A DNA stretch of 64,000 bases from Bog-756 sp963713625 (GTDB taxonomy: Bacteria > Actinomycetota > Acidimicrobiia > Acidimicrobiales > RAAP-2), in the NCBI GenBank assembly GCA_963713625.1, contig CAVQMN010000005.1, positions 310,001 to 374,000 of the forward strand. The letters are read 5' to 3'. The first letter of the stretch is position 1, and each line of letters opens with the position of its first letter. Shown piece after piece: positions 42,366 to 51,142 of this stretch. A model generated the notes under the pieces. It made no database searches. It was not told the DNA's origin and was given only the letters and a program-made list of their open reading frames with translations. The translations under genes and the position numbers were made by a program.

Positions 42366-42371
42366 AGGCTA
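42366..42371 (-). promoter_or_regulatory. -10 box (TAGCCT) of greA-leuCD
   Basis: TAGCCT on the minus strand, eight bases before the greA GTG at 42357. Confidence 0.4.
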
Positions 42372-42579
42372 ATAGGTGGCCATCCACGCGTTGAACGACT
42401 GGGTGGGGAGGCGTCGGAGGGTCGGGATCGGCCCGATGCCCGGGCCTGGCGATGCACAACCCGGAGGAGATGGGTATGACCTCCAGGTAGCGCCCGTGGA
42501 ATGATCGCGACAGACGGCTGAGCACCGGGAATGGCGAGAAGGGTGAGGTAGGGAATTTGCTTGACAACGTGGGGGCAGG

Positions 42580-43689
42580 GTGACCGATCCGTCACAAGGT
42601 GGTCCGGAGCACCGGGCCCGGTCGTTCGAGGCCCAGTTCGAGGAACAGCAGAACCAACCCTTCCCGTGGAAGGCCCTCGTCAAGCGGTCGATCGTCGTGC
42701 TGGTCGCCGGACTGGCCCTTTACCTCGTGCTGCCCGAGCTCATCGCCGTTTTCCACGACTGGCCCAAGCTGGTCACACTGAACCTGCTCTGGTTCATCCC
42801 TGCGCTGATTGCCGAAGGGATCCATTTCCTCTGTACCTTCTCGCTCCAACGCATCGCTTTGCGCACCAAGGCCTGGTTCTCGGTGATCACCGCCCAACTG
42901 GCCGGCAACGCCATCTCCCTGATCGTGCCGGGAGGTGCGGCAGCCGGGGCGGCCACCCAATTCCGGATGCTCGCCTCCAGCGGGATGGACGCCACCGACG
43001 CCGTGGGGGGACTCACCGCCTTCTCGTTCCTCGGCATCGGCGGGCTCCTGGCCCTTCCCGTCTTCGTGCTTCCGGCTGTGCTCTTCGGTTCGCCGGTCAG
43101 CCAGGGCCTGGTCGACGCAGCCATCATCGGCGCCATCGGCTTTGTTCTCTTCGTCGGACTGGGCGCCTGGGTGATGGCTGCCGAGGGACCGTTGTTGCAC
43201 GCCGGGCGATTCGTGCAGTCCATGCGCAACCGGTTGGTCCGCAAACGCACCCCTATCACGGGGCTGCCGGAACGGCTGCTGGAGCAGCGCAACCTCATCC
43301 GAGCCGTGCTCGGGCAGCAATGGTGGCAGGCCACCCTGCTTTCGGCCGGACGCCTGCTGTTCGACTACCTGTGCCTTCTCTTTTCGGTGCGGGCCGTCGG
43401 CGCCCATCCGCGCCCTTCCCTCATCCTGCTGGCCTACGCGGTGGCCGGCATCATCGGTTTGGTGCCGATCACCCCGGGTGGGTTGGGGATCGTCGAGGCC
43501 AGCCTCAGCGGTGTTCTTGTGCTGGCCGGTCTCACCGGGGTCCAAGCCGTGCTGGCCACGCTGGCCTACCGCCTGGCCTCGTACTGGCTGCCTTTGCTCT
43601 CGGGGCCGTTCGCCTACGGCGCCTTCAAGTACCGGTACCGGCACCCGCACGCGCCCCCACCAGTGGCGGCAGGGACTTCCCCCACCTGA
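42580..43689 (+). CDS. Lysylphosphatidylglycerol synthase-TM/UPF0104-like membrane protein
   Basis: A 369-residue polytopic protein with about eight membrane helices and a short Gln/Glu-rich start. The text QLAGNAISLIVPGGAAAGAATQFRMLASSGM and the C-terminal GLVPITPGGLGIVEASLSGVLVLAGL are the conserved halves of the AglD/MprF-TM (LPG_synthase_TM) family, proteins related to lipid flippases. No synthase domain is attached, so a transport or flipping role in envelope biogenesis is more likely. GTG start at 42580. It is divergent from greA. Confidence 0.78.
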   Translation: MTDPSQGGPEHRARSFEAQFEEQQNQPFPWKALVKRSIVVLVAGLALYLVLPELIAVFHDWPKLVTLNLLWFIPALIAEGIHFLCTFSLQRIALRTKAWFSVITAQLAGNAISLIVPGGAAAGAATQFRMLASSGMDATDAVGGLTAFSFLGIGGLLALPVFVLPAVLFGSPVSQGLVDAAIIGAIGFVLFVGLGAWVMAAEGPLLHAGRFVQSMRNRLVRKRTPITGLPERLLEQRNLIRAVLGQQWWQATLLSAGRLLFDYLCLLFSVRAVGAHPRPSLILLAYAVAGIIGLVPITPGGLGIVEASLSGVLVLAGLTGVQAVLATLAYRLASYWLPLLSGPFAYGAFKYRYRHPHAPPPVAAGTSPT

Positions 43690-43708
43690 ATCCCCCGGGC
43701 ATCGCGTC

Positions 43709-43746
43709 GTCCGTGCGTCCGTGCGTCCGTGAGTCCGTGCGTCCGT
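43709..43746. repeat. 8-bp tandem repeat (GTCCGTGC), ~4.75 copies
   Basis: Four full units of GTCCGTGC (one with a terminal A) and a six-base partial copy, just after the flippase-like gene. Confidence 0.9.
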
Positions 43747-43749
43747 ATT

Positions 43750-43805
43750 CCGGGAGCCGGGAGCCGGGAGCCGGGAGCGGGGAGCCGGGAGCCGCGAGCC
43801 GGGAG
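43750..43805. repeat. 7-bp tandem repeat (CCGGGAG), eight copies
   Basis: Eight consecutive 7-base units; the fifth (CGGGGAG) and seventh (CCGCGAG) carry one change each. Its neighbour is the 8-bp array three bases away. Confidence 0.9.
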
Positions 43806-44087
43806 CACACGGCCATGCGGCCATTTCAGGATAGCCATAACTATCGGCTAGGGACGATAATTTATTTGGGTTGCGGGACCTGACAGACCTCGATCTACGG
43901 GCTGTAGCCGATAAAACGAGCAAATCGAAAAATTGAACACGCTCAAGGAACTCAAGGAAGAAACCCAGCCAAGGCATCCAGCCGAGACCCCCGCCAAAGC
44001 ACGCAAGGAAAGGTAGGCGCGGAAAGAAAAGCTGGGCGGGCCTGTGGGGCGGCCGCCACTCGGAGCCTGACCGTGTGGTCGGAGCGA
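43806..44087. other. AT-richer intergenic stretch, possible gene remnant
   Basis: About 280 bases with markedly more A+T than anything nearby (for example AATTTATTTGGG near 43860). TAGCC/GGCTA hairpin pairing occurs at about 43832-43850. A short plus-strand frame of Lys/Glu-rich character (TLKELKEETQ) runs from ~43915 to a TAG near 44015, without a good start. With the two microsatellites before it, this 398-bp gap between genes looks like inserted or decayed DNA. No inverted-repeat ends or transposase text are seen. Confidence 0.4.
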
Positions 44088-45695
44088 CTACTGGAGATCG
44101 ACCAGGCCGTCGGGCCGCAAGGTACCGAGCCGCCCGCAGCCCTCTTCGGTGACCAGCAACGCCAGTTGGTCAGGCTCGGTGACATTGGCCCAGGCCCGAC
44201 GGCCGTCAGGGGTGCGGCAGGCCACCACGGCACGGGCAGGTGCGCCTCCCCGGTCGTAGGAAACCGAGTAGGTCTCCACGGTGACCTCTCCCCGGGCATC
44301 GGCATCCGGTGAGCATTGGGGGAGGGCGGCGACCGCCCGCTGAGGCGAAGCCCAGGCGAAGCCACCGGCCGCTTCACACTCCGCATCTCCGGGGAGCGAG
44401 GCCATTGTCCCGGAACCGACCTTCGACGCCGGCCCGGGCTCGGTTCCGTAGATCCCCAGGCTGTGCTTGGTCAGGTACCAGCCCAGCCCGGTCACCAGGC
44501 CGAGTGACCCGGGATCGGCCCGGAGTACGCCCACCATGGTGGCCACGGCGTGGGTCCCGTAGTTGTTGCCGGGGCCTCCCCCGAAGGTGAGGCCCCCGGT
44601 GACAGTGAGGGGGCGGTCCGGATCATCGTCCGGCAATCCGAGCTCGGTCGCGGCGATCTCCACCACCGAAGGGAAACAGGAGTAGAGGTCCACGTGGGCG
44701 ACCTCGTCGACGCCCGCCCCCGCCAGCGTGAGGGCGGTCACTCCGGCCAGGCGGATAGCCGGAGAGGAATGGAAGTCGGCACGATGAGAGAGGAACCAGT
44801 GGTCGTCGGCGTCGGCGCCGGACTGGGGAAAGACCCAACGGTCACGGGCGATGCCGGCCGATTGGGCGGCGGCAACCGAGCACATGATGAGCGCCGCCCC
44901 CTGGTCGACCTGCATATTGGCGGTGAGCAGCTTGGTGTAGGGGTAGGCGATCATCCGGTTGTCATCGGTGGCGGTGACGATCTCGGTTGCCGTGCGAGCA
45001 GCTCGGAGCCAGGCGTTGGGGTTGGCCGAGGCCACGTCCGAAAAGTGGGACCAGAGCCGGCCGATGTGGAGTTTGTGGTCGTCGAGGGAGCGGCCGATCT
45101 CGGCCCGTAGGGCATTCTCGAACAGGGGGAAGACGTGGATGGGCAGGTCGAGTCCGCGCTCTTCCTCGGCCTCGGTGGTTCCCCGCCGGTCATTTCCGAA
45201 CGAACCCGCCGGGGGGGTGTCCGGGGGCTGGACGGTCCAGGGCAGCACGGGCCGGTCAGGGTGACGACGGGCCGCCGTCTGGGTATAGACGCAGTCGGCG
45301 CCCACCAGGACCGCCACATCCAGCTCGCCCCGACCGATGGCCAGCGACGTGGCACTGACCAGGCTCTGGGGGTTGTTGCCGCCGGTGGTCGTGACCAGGA
45401 TCTCTGTGGGTTCGATCCCCAGCGCTTCGGCCACCGCCAGCCCCGGATTCACGTACTGCCAGCTCAAAGGATCGACGACCCGCAACGACTGGGCGGCGGC
45501 CACCAGCCGACGACCGGCAGGGGCAGGTCCACCCGCCAGCGACCCGTCGCAGTCCTCAAGGGCGGCTTCTACCGCCTGGACCATCAGGCCGACCGGTTCG
45601 GGTCGCTCGTCGAGCCCTTCGTCCCGGAGAGGACCGGGCCGGTTGGTGACCTGACCGACGCCCACGATGACCGGAGTGGCGGGGTCGAGGCTCAT
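44088..45695 (-). CDS. Thiolase-like acetyl-CoA acetyltransferase family protein, active-site Cys missing
   Basis: A 535-residue thiolase-fold protein of the SCP2-thiolase-like group common in actinobacteria, with an extra C-terminal beta domain (~430-535, ending GRRAWANVTEPDQL). TPVIVGVGQVTNRPG opens it, ADCVYTQTAARR and DLYSCFPSVVEIAA follow, and GGPGNNYGTHAVATMV replaces the usual GHP loop. At the nucleophile position, where thiolases read a Cys (A-C-A/S-G), it reads TTTGGNNPQSLV. Ordinary thiolysis is therefore unlikely; relatives are annotated acetyltransferases without proof. TACGCT ten bases before the ATG may be its -10 box. Divergent from rpiB. Confidence 0.8.
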   Translation of the reverse strand: MSLDPATPVIVGVGQVTNRPGPLRDEGLDERPEPVGLMVQAVEAALEDCDGSLAGGPAPAGRRLVAAAQSLRVVDPLSWQYVNPGLAVAEALGIEPTEILVTTTGGNNPQSLVSATSLAIGRGELDVAVLVGADCVYTQTAARRHPDRPVLPWTVQPPDTPPAGSFGNDRRGTTEAEEERGLDLPIHVFPLFENALRAEIGRSLDDHKLHIGRLWSHFSDVASANPNAWLRAARTATEIVTATDDNRMIAYPYTKLLTANMQVDQGAALIMCSVAAAQSAGIARDRWVFPQSGADADDHWFLSHRADFHSSPAIRLAGVTALTLAGAGVDEVAHVDLYSCFPSVVEIAATELGLPDDDPDRPLTVTGGLTFGGGPGNNYGTHAVATMVGVLRADPGSLGLVTGLGWYLTKHSLGIYGTEPGPASKVGSGTMASLPGDAECEAAGGFAWASPQRAVAALPQCSPDADARGEVTVETYSVSYDRGGAPARAVVACRTPDGRRAWANVTEPDQLALLVTEEGCGRLGTLRPDGLVDLQ

Positions 45696-45742
45696 GAGGC
45701 CCGAGAGCGTACCGTGGGTCCGCCAGGGGCGATCCCCCTCGG

Positions 45743-45748
45743 TACACT
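45743..45748 (+). promoter_or_regulatory. -10 box (TACACT) for leaderless rpiB-glyA
   Basis: TACACT is six bases before the ATG at 45755; a GTG three bases earlier would be too close to the box. The 59-bp gap to the divergent thiolase-like gene also holds that gene's -10 box. Confidence 0.55.
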
Positions 45749-45754
45749 CAGGTG

Positions 45755-46288
45755 ATGCGGATCGCCGTGGGTTCGGATCATGCCGGGTTCGACCTGAAGA
45801 CCACGCTGGCCGAGCATGTCGCCGGCTCCGGCCACGTCGTCGAGGACCTCGGAACCGGTTCGCCCGACGTATCAGTGGACTATCCCGAATTCGGGCTGGC
45901 GGTGGGTCGGGCGGTCGCCGAAGGCCGGGCCGACCGGGGCATCTGTGTCTGCGGGACAGGGATCGGCATCAGCATCGCGGCCAACAAAGTGGATGGGATC
46001 CGGGCCGCGCTGGTGCACGATGTGACGACTGCCGGCCTGGCTCGGCGCCACAACGACGCCAACGTCATCTGCCTCGGCGGGAGAACCACAGGCGTGTCCG
46101 AGGCCATCGACGCCGTCGACACCTTCTTCGCGACCGAGTTCGAGGGCGGCCGGCATCGCCGTCGGCTGGCGGAGATCGCCGACTACGAGTCGAAACACGA
46201 CGGAGCCACGGTCGACGGAGCCACGGTCGACGGAGCCATGGTCGAGGGAGCGACCCACGAGGAAGAAAGGAACAGGCTGGGATCATGA
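45755..46288 (+). CDS. rpiB: Ribose-5-phosphate isomerase B
   Basis: A 177-residue cytosolic isomerase of ribose- and ribulose-5-phosphate. MRIAVGSDHAGFDLK, SVDYPEFGLAVGRAV, the catalytic Cys66 in ICVCGTGIGISIAANK and the conserved His in ARRHNDANVICLGGR fit the RpiB family. The last ~35 residues exceed the usual length and contain DGATVDGATVDGAMVEGAT, from a 15-bp tandem repeat. The stop overlaps the glyA start by 4 bp (ATGA). Confidence 0.94.
   Translation: MRIAVGSDHAGFDLKTTLAEHVAGSGHVVEDLGTGSPDVSVDYPEFGLAVGRAVAEGRADRGICVCGTGIGISIAANKVDGIRAALVHDVTTAGLARRHNDANVICLGGRTTGVSEAIDAVDTFFATEFEGGRHRRRLAEIADYESKHDGATVDGATVDGAMVEGATHEEERNRLGS
46199..46243 (+). repeat. 15-bp tandem repeat in the rpiB tail (three copies)
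   Basis: GACGGAGCCACGGTC at 46199-46213 and 46214-46228, and a copy with one change at 46229-46243. It encodes DGATV units and keeps the frame. Confidence 0.85.
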
Positions 46289-47589
46289 ACAGCCCATTTG
46301 CCGCTTCACCGTTCGACCGGTGGCTGACTGCCGACCCGGAGGTGAGCCGGCTGCTCGACCAGGAAGCCGAGCGCCAGTCGACCACCCTGCAGCTCATCGC
46401 CTCGGAGAACTTCACCTCACCGGCAGTGCTGGCTGCCTCCGGATCCGTCCTCACCAACAAATACGCCGAGGGCTATCCGGGCCGGCGGTACTACGGCGGG
46501 AACCAGATCATCGACGAAGTCGAGGACCTGGCCCGCGATCGGTTGAAAGAGCTGTTCGGAGCGGAGCACGCCAACGTCCAACCCCACGCCGGGGCCAACG
46601 CCAACCTGGCCGTCTACCAGGCGGTGCTGGAGCCAGGAGACACCATCCTGGCTATGCGCCTCGACCACGGCGGCCACCTGACCCACGGCTCGCCGGCTTC
46701 CATTACGTCGAAGATCTGGCGATTCGTCTCCTACGGGGTTTCGCCGGCCAGCAGTGATGCCGACAAACCGGGGGAGATCATCGATTTCGACCAGGTGGCC
46801 GAGGTGGCCCGGCGCGAGCGCCCCAAGCTGATCGTGGCCGGATCCACCGCCTACTCCCGGATCATCGACCCCCTGCCCTTCCGTGAGATCGCCGACTCGG
46901 TGAACGCGCTGTTCATGTTCGACGCTGCCCATCCGGCCGGCCTCATCGCCGGCGGCGTCCACCCCTCGCCGGTGGGCGTGGCCGATGTGGTGACCTTCAC
47001 CACCCACAAGACCCTGCGGGGCCCGCGCGGGGGAGCCATCGTCTGCGGCCGCGACCTGGCCAAGGCCATCGACAGTTCTGTCTTCCCCGGGCTGCAGGGC
47101 GGCCCCCTCGAGCACGTGATCGCGGCCAAGGCGGTGGCGTTCGCCGAAGCGGCCCGGCCCGAGTTCCGGACCTACGCGGCCCAGGTCGTGACCAACGCCG
47201 CCGCCCTGGGCGGGGCACTGGCCGAGACCGGCTTCCGTCTCGTCTCGGGCGGAACCGAAAACCATCAGGTGCTGCTCGATCTGCGGGCCTTCGACGAGGA
47301 GCTGACCGGCAAGGTGGCCCAGGAGGTGCTCGACCGGGCCGGCATCACCTGCAACCGGAACACCATCCCCGACGACCCGCGATCGCCGTTCATCACGTCC
47401 GGCCTCCGGCTCGGCTCAGCGGCCCAGACCACTGCGGGGATGGGCCCGGCCGAGATGCGGACGGTCGGGACCCTCATCGGGCGGACCCTGCGCCACCGGG
47501 ACGACGATGCCGTGGTCAGCCAGATTCGGGGCGAAGTCAGGGAGCTGTGCGCGGGCTTCCCTCCCTATCCCACGCTGACCGGGACGTGA
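46285..47589 (+). CDS. glyA: Serine hydroxymethyltransferase
   Basis: A 434-residue PLP enzyme interconverting serine and glycine with tetrahydrofolate, the main source of one-carbon units. LQLIASENFTSPAVL, NKYAEGYPGRRYYGG, the mid-protein FDAAHPAGLIAGG and the PLP lysine (about residue 242) in TFTTHKTLRGPRGG are typical. The ATG overlaps rpiB. It completes, with SerA and SerC encoded 20 kb away, the serine-glycine route. Confidence 0.97.
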   Translation: MNSPFAASPFDRWLTADPEVSRLLDQEAERQSTTLQLIASENFTSPAVLAASGSVLTNKYAEGYPGRRYYGGNQIIDEVEDLARDRLKELFGAEHANVQPHAGANANLAVYQAVLEPGDTILAMRLDHGGHLTHGSPASITSKIWRFVSYGVSPASSDADKPGEIIDFDQVAEVARRERPKLIVAGSTAYSRIIDPLPFREIADSVNALFMFDAAHPAGLIAGGVHPSPVGVADVVTFTTHKTLRGPRGGAIVCGRDLAKAIDSSVFPGLQGGPLEHVIAAKAVAFAEAARPEFRTYAAQVVTNAAALGGALAETGFRLVSGGTENHQVLLDLRAFDEELTGKVAQEVLDRAGITCNRNTIPDDPRSPFITSGLRLGSAAQTTAGMGPAEMRTVGTLIGRTLRHRDDDAVVSQIRGEVRELCAGFPPYPTLTGT

Positions 47590-47608
47590 CCCTGAGGCGG
47601 CTCGGCCG

Positions 47609-48946
47609 GTGAGCTCAGGGGTACCGCTCAACTGGTATGCGGTGCTGTTGGTGGTGGCGGCGCTCTCGTCGTGGGTCCTGACCTTCCCCGCCCGCCGCAT
47701 CGCCGTGCAGATCGGGTACGTGGCCCAGCCCGACGACCGCAAGGTGCACAAACGGGTGACCCCCCAGGCCGGGGGCGTGGCCCTGTTCGTGGCCATGCTG
47801 GTCACCTGGGCGGTGGCCGCCTCGATCCCGGCGCTCGGCTCCCTGTTCCGGGGCTCCTCGGAGCCCTTGGGCCTGATCCTCGGGGCGGCGGCCATCTTCG
47901 TCGTCGGGGTCATCGACGATTTTCGTGACATGTCGGCCCCGGCCAAGGTGGCCGGCGAGGTCCTGGCCGCCACCATCCTCTACTTCATGGGCGTGACCTG
48001 GTTCCAGTTCAAAGTGCCTCTGGCCGGGCTGGTGCAGCTGTCGCCGGAGTGGACCCCACTGCTGACCGCCCTCTGGGTGATCGCCATCACCAATGCCGTC
48101 AACCTGATCGACGGCCTCGACGGCCTGGCCGCCGGGGTGGTGGCCATTGCCTCGGGGGCCCTCGCCGTCTACGGGCTCCACCTCCAACACCTGGGGAATC
48201 TCCCGGCTGACAACATCGGACCGCTCATCGCGGTGGTGACCTGCGGTATCTGCCTCGGGTTCCTCCCGCACAACTTCCACCCGGCCAAGATCTTCATGGG
48301 CGATGCCGGGGCCCTGCTGCTCGGCCTGCTCATGGCCGCATCCACCATGCTGATCGGGGGTCGGACCGCGGGGACCGTGGGAGGGGTGGCGGCCAGGAGC
48401 GGTCAGACCTACTTCTTCTTCGCCCCCCTGTTCATCCCGTTCTTCATCCTCGGCGTCCCCATCGTGGACATGGCCTTCGCCTTCGTCCGACGCACGGCCA
48501 ACCGCACCGGGTTCTCCACGCCGGACAAGAACCACCTGCACCACCGACTGCTCCGCCTGGGCCACGGCCACCGACGCAGCGTCCTCATCCTGTGGGCGTG
48601 GACGGTGCTGCTCTCAGGGTTCATCCTCTTCCCGCTGTATATCTCGAGCGTCAACGCCATCATCCCCTTCGGGGCGCTGGCCCTCGGGGTCGTGCTCTAC
48701 ACCCTTTTCCACCCCTCGCTGAGACGCCAGGCCGAACCGGCACCGAAAGACCGGGCGCCGGGGGCGCCCGGGCCCCCTCAGGGCGGCTCTCCCGCCGGGC
48801 CGACGGACGCCCCGGTTCCCACCGGCCCGGAGGGCGGCGACTCCGCCGTTCCGGTGGGGGCGGCGGGCCAGCGGTCCCAGGTCGACGGACCGGCCAGGTC
48901 AGCGGGGGTGCCGGCAGCCACCGGAGGTCCGTCCGTCGAAGTGTGA
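47609..48946 (+). CDS. wecA: Undecaprenyl-phosphate glycosyl-1-phosphate transferase (WecA/TagO/MraY family)
   Basis: A 445-residue membrane enzyme with about ten helices. QPDDRKVHKRVTPQAGGVALF, VGVIDDFRDMSAPAK, NAVNLIDGLDGLAAGVVAIASG, FMGDAGALLLG and the His-rich HLHHRLLRLGHGHRR loop are the conserved cytoplasmic motifs of WecA/TagO proteins. These load a sugar-1-phosphate (GlcNAc in most actinobacteria, for arabinogalactan or other polymers) on undecaprenyl phosphate. The last ~75 residues are a disordered Pro/Gly-rich tail. In many actinobacteria this gene lies just upstream of the atp operon, as here. Confidence 0.9.
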   Translation: MSSGVPLNWYAVLLVVAALSSWVLTFPARRIAVQIGYVAQPDDRKVHKRVTPQAGGVALFVAMLVTWAVAASIPALGSLFRGSSEPLGLILGAAAIFVVGVIDDFRDMSAPAKVAGEVLAATILYFMGVTWFQFKVPLAGLVQLSPEWTPLLTALWVIAITNAVNLIDGLDGLAAGVVAIASGALAVYGLHLQHLGNLPADNIGPLIAVVTCGICLGFLPHNFHPAKIFMGDAGALLLGLLMAASTMLIGGRTAGTVGGVAARSGQTYFFFAPLFIPFFILGVPIVDMAFAFVRRTANRTGFSTPDKNHLHHRLLRLGHGHRRSVLILWAWTVLLSGFILFPLYISSVNAIIPFGALALGVVLYTLFHPSLRRQAEPAPKDRAPGAPGPPQGGSPAGPTDAPVPTGPEGGDSAVPVGAAGQRSQVDGPARSAGVPAATGGPSVEV

Positions 48947-48967
48947 ACGGCGTGTTTCCGCCGTTTT
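48946..48967 (+). terminator. Weak terminator hairpin after wecA
   Basis: AACGGCG (48946-48952) pairs with CGCCGTT (48959-48965) around TGTTTC, followed by TT. The remaining ~180 bases before the ATP synthase genes hold no clear promoter that I could fix. Confidence 0.4.
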
Positions 48968-49144
48968 GCTGCCAGGGGTGCGGAAGTGCGATGATGCATC
49001 CCGTGAATTGCAGGCCTCCCGCCCGTTTCGGGGGCATCAATCCTGCCGGCGGTCCGACCGGCGTTTGCAGAACCGCTGCGTGAATTCAGGAACAACTCGT
49101 GAAGCTCCAACCCTCCAAAGACCCTGACGCGGCCCGGCCCGACC

Positions 49145-49411
49145 ATGGAAGACGCCAATTCCCAGACGGATCCAGACGACGGCTCGGGGACACCGTCGTC
49201 AGCGGACGGTGGGCCCTCACTCGGGACAGGGGCTGTCGAGTTCTTGACCCTGGGACTCACCTTGGCGGTGACCATTCTGGTGGGCGGGGCACTCGGGTAC
49301 CTGGTCGATCGATGGTTGGGGACCAGCCCGGTGTTCACCCTGGTCGGTCTGGTTCTGGGCATCACCGCGGCCGTGCTCACCGCGGTCACCCGGGTGCGCA
49401 AGTACCTGTGA
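49145..49411 (+). CDS. AtpZ/AtpI-like ATP synthase accessory protein
   Basis: An 88-residue protein: an acidic disordered start, then two membrane helices (FLTLGLTLAVTILVGGALGYLVD and TLVGLVLGITAAVLTAVTRV), the pattern of AtpZ-type small proteins that accompany ATP synthase and may help magnesium or calcium entry or c-ring assembly. First gene of the atp operon, 22 bp before the next. Confidence 0.75.
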   Translation: MEDANSQTDPDDGSGTPSSADGGPSLGTGAVEFLTLGLTLAVTILVGGALGYLVDRWLGTSPVFTLVGLVLGITAAVLTAVTRVRKYL

Positions 49412-49433
49412 CCACCGCCCTGGAGGCAAACTG

Positions 49434-49919
49434 ATGTTCGCCCATTTCGAACTCCCGAATGTCGGCGACGTGGCCCGCCGGACCACGTCCATGGCCCTGG
49501 TCGTCGGGGTGGCGGCGCTCATCGCCTCGGTGTCCTTCGGCAATGTGCTGGTCGGGTTGGGGGCGTGCATCGGCCTCGGCCTCGGCCTCTTCAACTTCAG
49601 GATGATCGGTAACTCGGTGGCCCGGGTGGCGGCCAGCGAGGTCGAGAACAAGCGTCGGCCGCTCGCCCTCAACACCCTCGGCCGCCTCGGGATCATCACC
49701 GTGGTGGCCATCGGCCTCATGCTCGTATCGCACAGCCTCGGCTGGGGTGTGTTCGGCGGGCTGTTCGTCTTCCAAATCATCCTGTTGACCAATGCCGCCC
49801 GCTCGATGGCCAAAGCGGGACCGATGTCGTCGGTCGACGACGTGATCACCGCCAATGTGATCGACGACGCCCCGCCTCCGCCCGCGGTTGGGCCCGGCGA
49901 CGCCCCCGGAGGTGCCTGA
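49434..49919 (+). CDS. atpI: ATP synthase subunit I-like protein
   Basis: A 161-residue protein with four membrane helices (residues ~18-120) and a Pro-rich tail. FNFRMIGNSVARVA and the adjacent basic loop with NKRRPLALNTLGRLGII match the AtpI/ATP-synthase I family, which assists c-ring assembly. The gene lies five bases before atpB. Confidence 0.75.
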   Translation: MFAHFELPNVGDVARRTTSMALVVGVAALIASVSFGNVLVGLGACIGLGLGLFNFRMIGNSVARVAASEVENKRRPLALNTLGRLGIITVVAIGLMLVSHSLGWGVFGGLFVFQIILLTNAARSMAKAGPMSSVDDVITANVIDDAPPPPAVGPGDAPGGA

Positions 49920-49923
49920 GCCC

Positions 49924-50742
49924 ATGCTCTTCGGTTCCCACCTGCTCAGCGCCCCACTCGTCGGTATCGACATCACGCCGGGCGTCCATCCTCAGGTCAA
50001 GCTGGGCGGCCTGACCTTCGACGTCGACATCATCTGGGCCACCGTGATCGCCGGAGCCATCGTCATCACCTTGGGCATGATCTTGCGGGCCAAGGCCACC
50101 AGTGGCGTGCCCGGGAAGTTCCAGCTGCTGTGGGAGCTGGCCGTCGGCGCCATCCAGAAGCAGGTCAACGACACCATCGGCCCGAGAGGGGCCAAGGTCG
50201 TGCCGCTGGCCCTGACGCTGTTCGTCTTCATCTTCACCTGCAACCTCTTCGAGGTCCTGAGTATCGGCAGCACCTACGACTTCCTGCCCGCGCCCACCAG
50301 CGACATCAACCTCCCGCTGGCCATGGCCCTCTACGTGATCATCATGGTGCACCGGGCCGCCATCAAGAACCGGGGATTCAGCGGCTACCTGAAGCACTAT
50401 TTCACCCGACCCTTTCCACGCAAGCTCTTCCTGGTCAACCTGTTCATGAACGGGGTCGAGGAGTTGGTCAAGCCCATCACCTTGACGCTGCGTCTCTTCG
50501 GCAACCTGTTCGCCGGTGGGCTCATGCTCTCGCTCCTGGCCTCGTTGGTCATCTGGAAGCTCGGTCCCGCCCCGATCGGTGCCGTCCTCTCCGTTCCGTT
50601 CACCGTGGTCTGGAAGCTGTTCGACATGGGCATCGGTGCCATCCAGGCCTTCATCTTCACGCTGCTCACCATCTTGTACTTCGACACCGCCATGGCCCCG
50701 GACGAGGCCCACGAAAAGTCCGGCGAAGTCATCAACGCCTGA
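49924..50742 (+). CDS. atpB: ATP synthase Fo subunit a
   Basis: A 272-residue membrane subunit forming the proton half-channels. The essential Arg is Arg190 in LTLRLFGNLFAGGLML; helix 5 continues to FDMGIGAIQAFIFTLLTILYF. Start is the ATG at 49924 with GGAGG ten bases upstream. Confidence 0.96.
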   Translation: MLFGSHLLSAPLVGIDITPGVHPQVKLGGLTFDVDIIWATVIAGAIVITLGMILRAKATSGVPGKFQLLWELAVGAIQKQVNDTIGPRGAKVVPLALTLFVFIFTCNLFEVLSIGSTYDFLPAPTSDINLPLAMALYVIIMVHRAAIKNRGFSGYLKHYFTRPFPRKLFLVNLFMNGVEELVKPITLTLRLFGNLFAGGLMLSLLASLVIWKLGPAPIGAVLSVPFTVVWKLFDMGIGAIQAFIFTLLTILYFDTAMAPDEAHEKSGEVINA

Positions 50743-50776
50743 TCTCAACGACAAACCCCACAAAGGAGAAGTTCCA

Positions 50777-51037
50777 ATGGCAGACACCTCAATGGCCGAC
50801 GCGGTGAAGCTGGCAGGCGCCATGGTCGGCGCCGGGCTGGCGCTCGGCGGCGGCGCGGTCGGCGCGTCAGTCGGCGACGGCCTGGCCGGTAGCCAGACGA
50901 TTGCCGGCATCGCCCGTCAACCTGAGGCGCAGGGCCGCTTGACCACGATCATGTTCCTGACCGTCGGTCTGTGCGAGGCGGCGTACTTCATCAACCTCGT
51001 CTTCGCCGCTCTGTTCGTCTTCTCGCTCGGGAAGTAA
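50777..51037 (+). CDS. atpE: ATP synthase Fo subunit c
   Basis: An 86-residue two-helix hairpin that forms the proton-driven ring. The polar loop is ARQPEAQGRL; the ion-binding Glu67 is in VGLCEAAYFINL. The helix 1 Gly pattern (GAGLALGGGAVGASVGDG) is usual, and the residues around Glu67 fit proton rather than sodium coupling. AAAGGAGAAG ribosome site. Confidence 0.96.
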   Translation: MADTSMADAVKLAGAMVGAGLALGGGAVGASVGDGLAGSQTIAGIARQPEAQGRLTTIMFLTVGLCEAAYFINLVFAALFVFSLGK

Positions 51038-51142
51038 CGCCACCGTGGCGGAGGTCGGCCCCATGCCACGGCCCGCATCTGTCGATGCGGACAGCCGACG
51101 GTGCACCGCAGCCCTCCGAACGACAATCCAAGGATGACGACA

